Shown here: piece after piece, positions 9,697-14,437 of the stretch
How positions within the stretch are numbered: position 1 is the first letter of the stretch
Layout: each line of letters opens with the position of its first letter
Position numbers and translations under genes: made by a program
DNA from: Smittium mucronatum
Taxonomy: Eukaryota; Kickxellomycota; Harpellomycetes; Harpellales; Legeriomycetaceae
Direction of reading: 5' to 3'
Assembly: GCA_001953115.1 (NCBI GenBank)
Contig: LSSL01000909.1
Coordinates: 1 to 14,437 of the forward strand
DNA: 14,437 bases
Notes under the pieces: generated by a model
The model's database searches: none
Seen by the model: the letters and a program-made list of their open reading frames with translations, nothing else
Told to the model about the DNA's origin: nothing

Positions 9697-11133
9697 ATGA
9701 GCACTATTAGACTGTCGAGGATCTTGCAAAAGGGTTTGGGATCCCAGAAATTTCGATTCTCTTCTTTGAATCGTCCGGTTCGTTTTTCTGCTCTTCCATT
9801 TAAAACTGGTTCTATGAAATTCCACTGTCGCCCTATCGAGCTTTCATATACCAAACTAAATAATCCTAATTATTCAACTGGTGTACCAAACAGCAATAAT
9901 GTTTCTGAGGGTGTTTCAGGGAGCGAGAACGTCATCATTCATAAGGAAAAGCTCGGAAAAATAAATGGGTACTTTAACCTGATGCGACTTGATAAACCTA
10001 TAGGAACAATGTTATTACTATGGCCTTGTACTTGGAGTATTGGATTAGCTTCGGCCAGCGGCAATTTCAGTCCTTACGAGTGCTTTTCGATGCTGACATT
10101 GTTTGGAGCCGGTGCCTTGGTGATGCGGGGTGCTGGTTGTACAGTGAATGATTTGTGGGATATCAAATTTGATAGAAAGGTATTAATTTTCGATTCATTT
10201 CCTTTTCTCCCAAAACCCCAACCCTTTTAAAAAAAAAGGAAATAATAGGTGAGGGAGTATGTTGTTTAAACCTATAGGTTGAAAGGACTAAGAATCGACC
10301 TTTGGCCTCAGGCCAAATAACTAAAAGTGAAGCAATAGTATTTTTGGGTGCACAGTTATCCGTCGGTTTGGCTATTCTTCTACAACTTAATAATTTCACG
10401 TAACATTTATATATAAATCTATATTCGAACCTTTTTTTTATTTTAAACTCTACTATTTTTAGAATTTTTTTAGGATCTTCCTCTTTAATACTTGTTGTAT
10501 TGTATCCATACATGAAGAGAATAACGTTCTGGCCTCAATCAGTTTTGGGTACTCTCCTTTCACCTCATAACCATTTTATTTACATGCGCCATTAATTACG
10601 TTTCCTCACTCACTTCACTCCCTTCTTTCATTTTTTTTTTTTTGGTGGTTGTTTAACGAATTGCAGGATTAGCGTATAATTGGGGCGCCTTGCTCGGTTG
10701 GTCTGCAATGTATGGTTCTCTAGACATTTCGGTGTGCTTGCCACTCTACATGTCTGGTATTTGCTGGACTTTGGTCTACGACACCATTTATGCCCACCAG
10801 GATAAAGCAGATGATATTCACGTTGGAGTAAAATCGACTGCTCTATTGTTCGCTGAAAACACTAAGCCTATAATCGCCGCATTTTCAGTCGCTACTGTAT
10901 CGTTTCTGGCCCTCAGTGGTTATAACAATGGATGTGGACCGCTCTTTTATCTTGGTTCTGTTATCGGTGGATCACTACACCTGTCTTGGATAATATACAA
11001 AGTTAACCTGGATTCAACTAGTAGTTGTTGGAAATACTTCAAATCCAACACTTGGTTTGGATTTATTGTATTCGCCTCAATTATGGCTGATTACTTTTAC
11101 AGAAGTTACAATGCTCCCGATCAGCTAAATTAA
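9697..11133 (+). CDS. COQ2: 4-hydroxybenzoate polyprenyltransferase, mitochondrial (COQ2)
   Basis: COQ2 joins the polyprenyl tail to 4-hydroxybenzoate in the mitochondrial inner membrane, the step that commits the ring to ubiquinone. Exons are 9697-10179, 10278-10399, 10463-10548 and 10667-11133, giving 385 residues (yeast has 372). The introns are 98, 63 and 118 nt with GT..AG ends. The first about 50 residues are rich in Arg/Ser and poor in acids, as in a mitochondrial presequence. Both Asp-rich prenyl-diphosphate/Mg2+ motifs are intact: NDLWDIKFD at residues 151-159 and [12 protein letters not shown] at 269-280. Other family blocks are [60 protein letters not shown] and [10 protein letters not shown]. 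The hydrophobic segments between them agree with the multi-helix UbiA fold. The start is the first ATG after an in-frame TAA at 9685. An AATAAA lies at 11154-11159. Nothing suggests inactivation. Confidence 0.96.
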
Positions 11134-11338
11134 TCTCGAAATGCCACTACATGAATAAAAATATCTTAGTTTTATTTTTTTTAAAAGACAAAAGATACTA
11201 TCAGGCCAGTGTAAAATATAGAAATATTGAGCTTTGATCTTTTTTTTTTTTTTTTTTTAAAAAATAAAAAAAGAATAAAGATGGTGAGGGCTGAACGACT
11301 TCAGGAATCGAAGGGTTGATGGTAATGATAAAGCAAAG
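11134..11338. other. Convergent 3' ends of COQ2 and the protease gene
   Basis: The stop codons of COQ2 (+) and the ubiquitin protease (-) face each other across about 205 bases. On the plus strand AATAAA occurs at 11154-11159 and 11274-11279. On the minus strand the hexamer occurs at 11176-11171. A run of 19 T (11240-11258) sits between. If these hexamers are used, the two 3' UTRs overlap, which would give complementary transcript ends. Confidence 0.5.
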
Positions 11339-13186
11339 TTATTGGGGACGAGTGTATAGTAGGACATAAGATGAACGGTCTTCTTTTTCGCATAAAACCT
11401 GATTCAGACTCAAATCGTTTAAAATTTCTGTATCGTCAAATCTTAACCACTCGCCAGGTCTCCTATTCACATCACAAGTGTAGTGACCGCCCGAAGCTAA
11501 CTCCCCATGGTGATAAAGAACTATGAATTTATATATAGAATTAAAGTTAAGAGGCGTCAATGCATATGAAAAATTAAAAAAACAAATACCTGAAGACAAA
11601 GTGTATTCAGTGTTTGTAAACTTTGATCGTTTTGGAGGGGATATCCATCGTTGAGGAATATTAAAGGTTTCAGAATATGACACGAATTTGTTCAATTTGT
11701 GGATGCCCAATTCAGGAGAATAGACTACACGATTCAAGATAATAATGAATACATGTGGGAGTTCATCAATATACTGTTGTCTAGTCGCATTGACAGATAC
11801 TCCAGAGCTATTAATGTATCCCTCAATGACTTCAGGGGAAAACAATTCATTCAATGCATCCTCCAAATCTGTAATTTCAGGATTAGATATATCTAGAGCT
11901 AGATTTTGAAAGGGCTCTATGGTGATTGAGGTTTTTGAACCAGGTATTTTTAGTTCAGAGCTCATATATCCACCAAAAATTCGAGATATTGGCGTTTGAG
12001 CAAAGTCTAAACTCCTTGTTAGGTTAGTTTTATTCTTTTTTCCAACTTGTAGCCACACAGAAGAATCCGATTCGATATGTGAATTAGAAGGTTCTATTTC
12101 AGGGGATAGACTTTTGATAGGGGAAGCGAAACCTAAATTTCCAGAGGGATTACCAGAGCCCTCCTTGTTGGAATTCATTACTAAATAAGAATGAAGGATA
12201 ATTCAATTAAATGCGAAAAAAAAATAAAAGGCGGTAATTTACCTTGCAACAGCTCGTCATGCATACCATTGATCAAATGGCTTAAAAATTCTTGTGCGTC
12301 TTCTTGCTGACCCTAGTAAGTTTTTAGTAATAAATATGAAGCTTTCAAAAATAAAAAACTTTCAAAAAAAAAAAATAACTCTGAAATAATTTTACTCTCG
12401 AGGTTTGGAAAATACCCTTTTTACGTAATGCATCATACACGTATGTAGGAACAAAAGGAGGATCGAATTCTATTTCATCAATAAAATTAGTTTATTTAAT
12501 GTTTTGGAATAAATTATAAAGTCGAACCGTCTATTTCAAATGGATTGGATATTGGCTTGAATTCTTTGACAAACATGATCCTAAAAATATTAGAAAAGTT
12601 TAAAAAATATTGAAGAAATGAACATATAAATAAGAAAGTTGAGACATACAAAGATTCTATTAAAGGGATGGAGGAGTTGAAACGAAAGGATACGGTTTTT
12701 TGGATCTCAATCAAAAGAGAATAGAAATAATCGCAGTATAATAAAACTTGCAGAACCTAGAACAAGCAATATTTGAAAATAAAAATAAAAAAGAGAATAG
12801 GATAATAATATACTTACCACATTCATAAAGCACATATTTCCAGTGTTTTCGAGGCCTCTAGGCTTAAACAGGGGATGAGTTTTCTTAAATGACCATTTGG
12901 TCAACATTTCTTTTAGAGAGACTTTTTTTTTGGTTTTAAGAGGAAAAGGTGTGGACTCTATCTTAGCTTGGGGGCTTATAGCAAGATCTGCTGGTTTTAA
13001 TAAAGCAGCCCAACTCGAGGGAGCTTTTTTAGGCTCAGGAAGAGGCTTTTCGGCATCATTCCATTGATTTTGAGAATTCAGTGGAATGTATACAGGATAT
13101 TTTGAGAACATCTGCTTTAGATCTTTATATTCTTTGATGATGGAGAGGTTGTCGAAAAAATACCTGAAATCGGAATCATCGTCCAT
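11339..13186 (-). CDS. UBP3: Ubiquitin-specific protease, USP10/Ubp3 type
   Basis: This is a cysteine protease (peptidase C19) that removes ubiquitin from proteins. The family acts with Bre5/G3BP in vesicle transport and ribosome turnover in yeast and man. Exons on the minus strand are 13186-12818, 12756-12650, 12580-12528, 12469-12396, 12312-12243, 12180-11590 and 11520-11339, giving 481 residues. The Cys box is RGLENTGNMCFMN with Cys119. GQQEDAQEFL is at 202-211. WLQVGKKNKT at 267-276 and FAQTPISRIFGG are specific to the USP10 branch. The His box is YHHGELASGGHYTCDV with His434, and Asp450/451 lies in LRFDD. SSWAALL in the N-terminal part recalls a short motif also seen upstream of the USP10 catalytic core. 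The protein is much shorter than human USP10 (798) or yeast Ubp3 (912) because the N-terminal extension is only about 110 residues. The LKRF motif of most USPs reads LNRVV here. An in-frame TAG at 13252-13250 lies upstream of the chosen ATG; a further 5' exon cannot be excluded. The third intron uses a GTTCGA donor. Confidence 0.93.
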
Positions 13187-13249
13187 TATTTTAAGAAACG
13201 GGCCCCCCTTAATTAGCAGAAGACAGCAAGAGAACTTTTTGTATTCAGA

Positions 13250-13591
13250 CTACCTTGCCTGACTTTGCGACACCTTTAATAGCTCTGTCTTTTTCAAAGT
13301 AATAAGAATCTGATCATATATATTTTGCTATTGCGTGTCATTAGCATTCGATTGGCAAGCTAGGTGATTGTCCGTTTGTAGCAATTCCACTAAAATACTG
13401 ACTAAATCTTCCAAAAAATATTTTTGAGGATATTATCCAATAATTTCGATATCAACTGATCTGCTGATTCGGTTTTGTCATTGGGCTGTATTTGAATGTT
13501 GCGGACGAGATTAATTAGCTCATTCTTTGGCTGGTCATTCAGCCAAATACTAAACAGCATTATCTGGTATTTGATACACTTATTCACAGCC
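13250..13591 (-). pseudogene. Possible broken coding stretch, family unknown
   Basis: Reading on the minus strand from 13590, a frame of some 60 codons has protein-like composition (for example NELINLVRNIQIQ and ADQLISKLLDNILKN) and ends in TAG at 13404-13402. A one-base shift at the six-T run (13418-13413) leads into a second good stretch (LEDLVSILVELLQTDNHL) that ends in TAG at 13330-13328. In the same frame a third piece (YDQILITLKKTELLKVSQSQ) runs to TAG at 13252-13250, and that frame then leads into the protease start. I do not recognise the family. It could be a decayed gene, the last exons of a neighbouring minus-strand gene, a sequencing error in the T run, or chance. Confidence 0.25.
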
Positions 13592-13609
13592 CTATTTTTT
13601 TTAAATGGC

Positions 13610-13817
13610 TTTTATTGGTAAATAGTATTTTCAAAGACTGATTTTGCCTTTCGAAAGAATTTTTTTGTAAATTGGGATTTTATTGGTAAGCTGTCTACTT
13701 ATAACTATTATCCTCTCTTGTTATGGTTATGGTTAGGGCAATAATGGTGTAAATAAGGTTGATGTCAACATTTGATTACAAATAGTCACAATAGTCCCTT
13801 GCATTTTACCAATAAAA
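13610..13817. repeat. Three copies of TTTTATTGGTAA (one inverted)
   Basis: TTTTATTGGTAA occurs exactly at 13610-13621 and 13678-13689, and its reverse complement at 13806-13817. The match extends by a base or more in pairs. Each copy holds ATTGG, the reverse of a CCAAT box, 420 to 630 bases upstream of the protease start codon. The outer inverted pair could also be the ends of a 208-bp miniature element, but no target duplication is clear. Confidence 0.55.
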
Positions 13818-14437
13818 TGGCTAGAGTTAGAATCCACAAATATGTTCTCAATTTATTATTGATCTCTGGAAAGGCTCAAGAATGCTGCAGGGTTTTAGCA
13901 TCGAAGGTTTGGGTTAGCATCCAGTTCGATTTTTAGTAAACCCCCATTCTGGGCTCTAGAAAAAAATTAGGCTTAGTTTTTATTGTATAATTTCCCACCA
14001 CAAAAATTAAAGATGGCCGGCTGAGTCCGCTTCATAAAGTGAATTTAGTTGGTATTCCGAGGAAAGGCTTCAGCCTGACATTTTTTGAATTTACTCCTCT
14101 TGTCTTATTCAGTATTTGAAAACTTTATTTTTTTTTTCTCAAAAAAATCCTTTTTAATTTTATATATGGAAGATTCTTAAGTAGAGAAAAGACTGCTTTT
14201 CCAGAATTTAATCTAAATTTTATCAGATGTAGTTTTTTGGCTCAAAATATTGAAAAACTGCTTAAAATTGGAACCCAACAATAATTTTTATTGGCATATT
14301 ATCAAGATACAACTGTTTTTTGCATTTAAATCGACTATTCTGCACTTTCGTTAAAACAGTCTGGATTGCTGTTAGGTGCAGAAGACCCCCTCAACGATTG
14401 TTGGTGAGCCTTTCAGGCCGCATTTTATTTTATTTGG

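Larger units (their letters stand above)
13187..14437. other. Flank upstream of the protease gene
   Basis: No intact gene is supported. From about 13591 down to 13250 on the minus strand there is a coding-like but interrupted stretch, listed separately as a possible pseudogene. Three copies of a 12-mer with ATTGG occur at 13610-13817. TTATGG repeats ending in TTAGGG lie at 13721-13738. A 39-codon plus-strand frame (13817-13936) and a 44-codon frame without ATG (about 13988-14120) have no recognisable family. The promoter of the protease gene must be here. The right end may hold part of another gene, but I cannot show it. Confidence 0.5.

Noticed and set aside
10163..10513. 116-codon minus-strand ORF
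   Set aside because: It is antisense to COQ2 exons 1-3 and introns 1-2 and has no family features.
13250..13330. TAG read as a sense codon (code change)
   Set aside because: More than 1900 codons of CRM1, COQ2 and the protease have no in-frame TAG, and all three stop at TAA, so the broken stretch is better explained by decay or chance.
13721..13738. Telomere-like TTATGG/TTAGGG run
   Set aside because: It is a single short imperfect run inside the window, not an array; a chance simple repeat explains it.

Overview
This is an AT-rich eukaryotic nuclear window with three spliced protein genes and one structured RNA gene. The protein families, the short introns (about 58 to 118 nt) with T-rich 3' ends and ACTAAC/TTTAAC-like branch sites, and the nature of the CRM1 sequence all suggest a fungus. 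An early-diverging, AT-rich lineage is my inference; the species cannot be read from the window. All three proteins end in TAA.

Layout from left to right. 1-3130: a gene-poor AT-rich flank with one inverted repeat, a small pentamer repeat, some coding-like scraps and, at its right end, a pyrimidine-rich leader. 3131-6802 (+): exportin-1/CRM1 in eight exons, with seven introns packed into the first 1.5 kb and a 2.2-kb last exon; 1059 residues predicted. 6803-8540: AT-rich spacer with an 11-G run and weak coding relics. 8541-9062 (+): an island of higher GC with several perfect hairpins, box A/B-like motifs in a leader, T-run terminators, and a core carrying RNase P-like CR-II, CR-III, CR-IV and CR-V in the correct order. 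I read it as the nuclear RNase P RNA gene. 9697-11133 (+): COQ2, the 4-hydroxybenzoate polyprenyltransferase of ubiquinone synthesis, four exons, 385 residues. 11339-13186 (-): a USP10/Ubp3-type ubiquitin-specific protease, seven exons, 481 residues, convergent with COQ2. 13187-14437: spacer with a coding-like but broken stretch and a thrice-repeated 12-mer containing ATTGG (CCAAT).

The genes do not form a pathway. They are unrelated housekeeping functions: nuclear export, tRNA 5' processing, ubiquinone synthesis and deubiquitination. I found no CRISPR array, intact transposon, tRNA or gene cluster. The most informative points are the unannotated-looking RNase P RNA with a yeast-RPR1-like leader, the leptomycin-type cysteine in CRM1, the six-base first exon of CRM1, the very relaxed splice donors, and a frame-preserving intron just before the catalytic histidine box of the protease.
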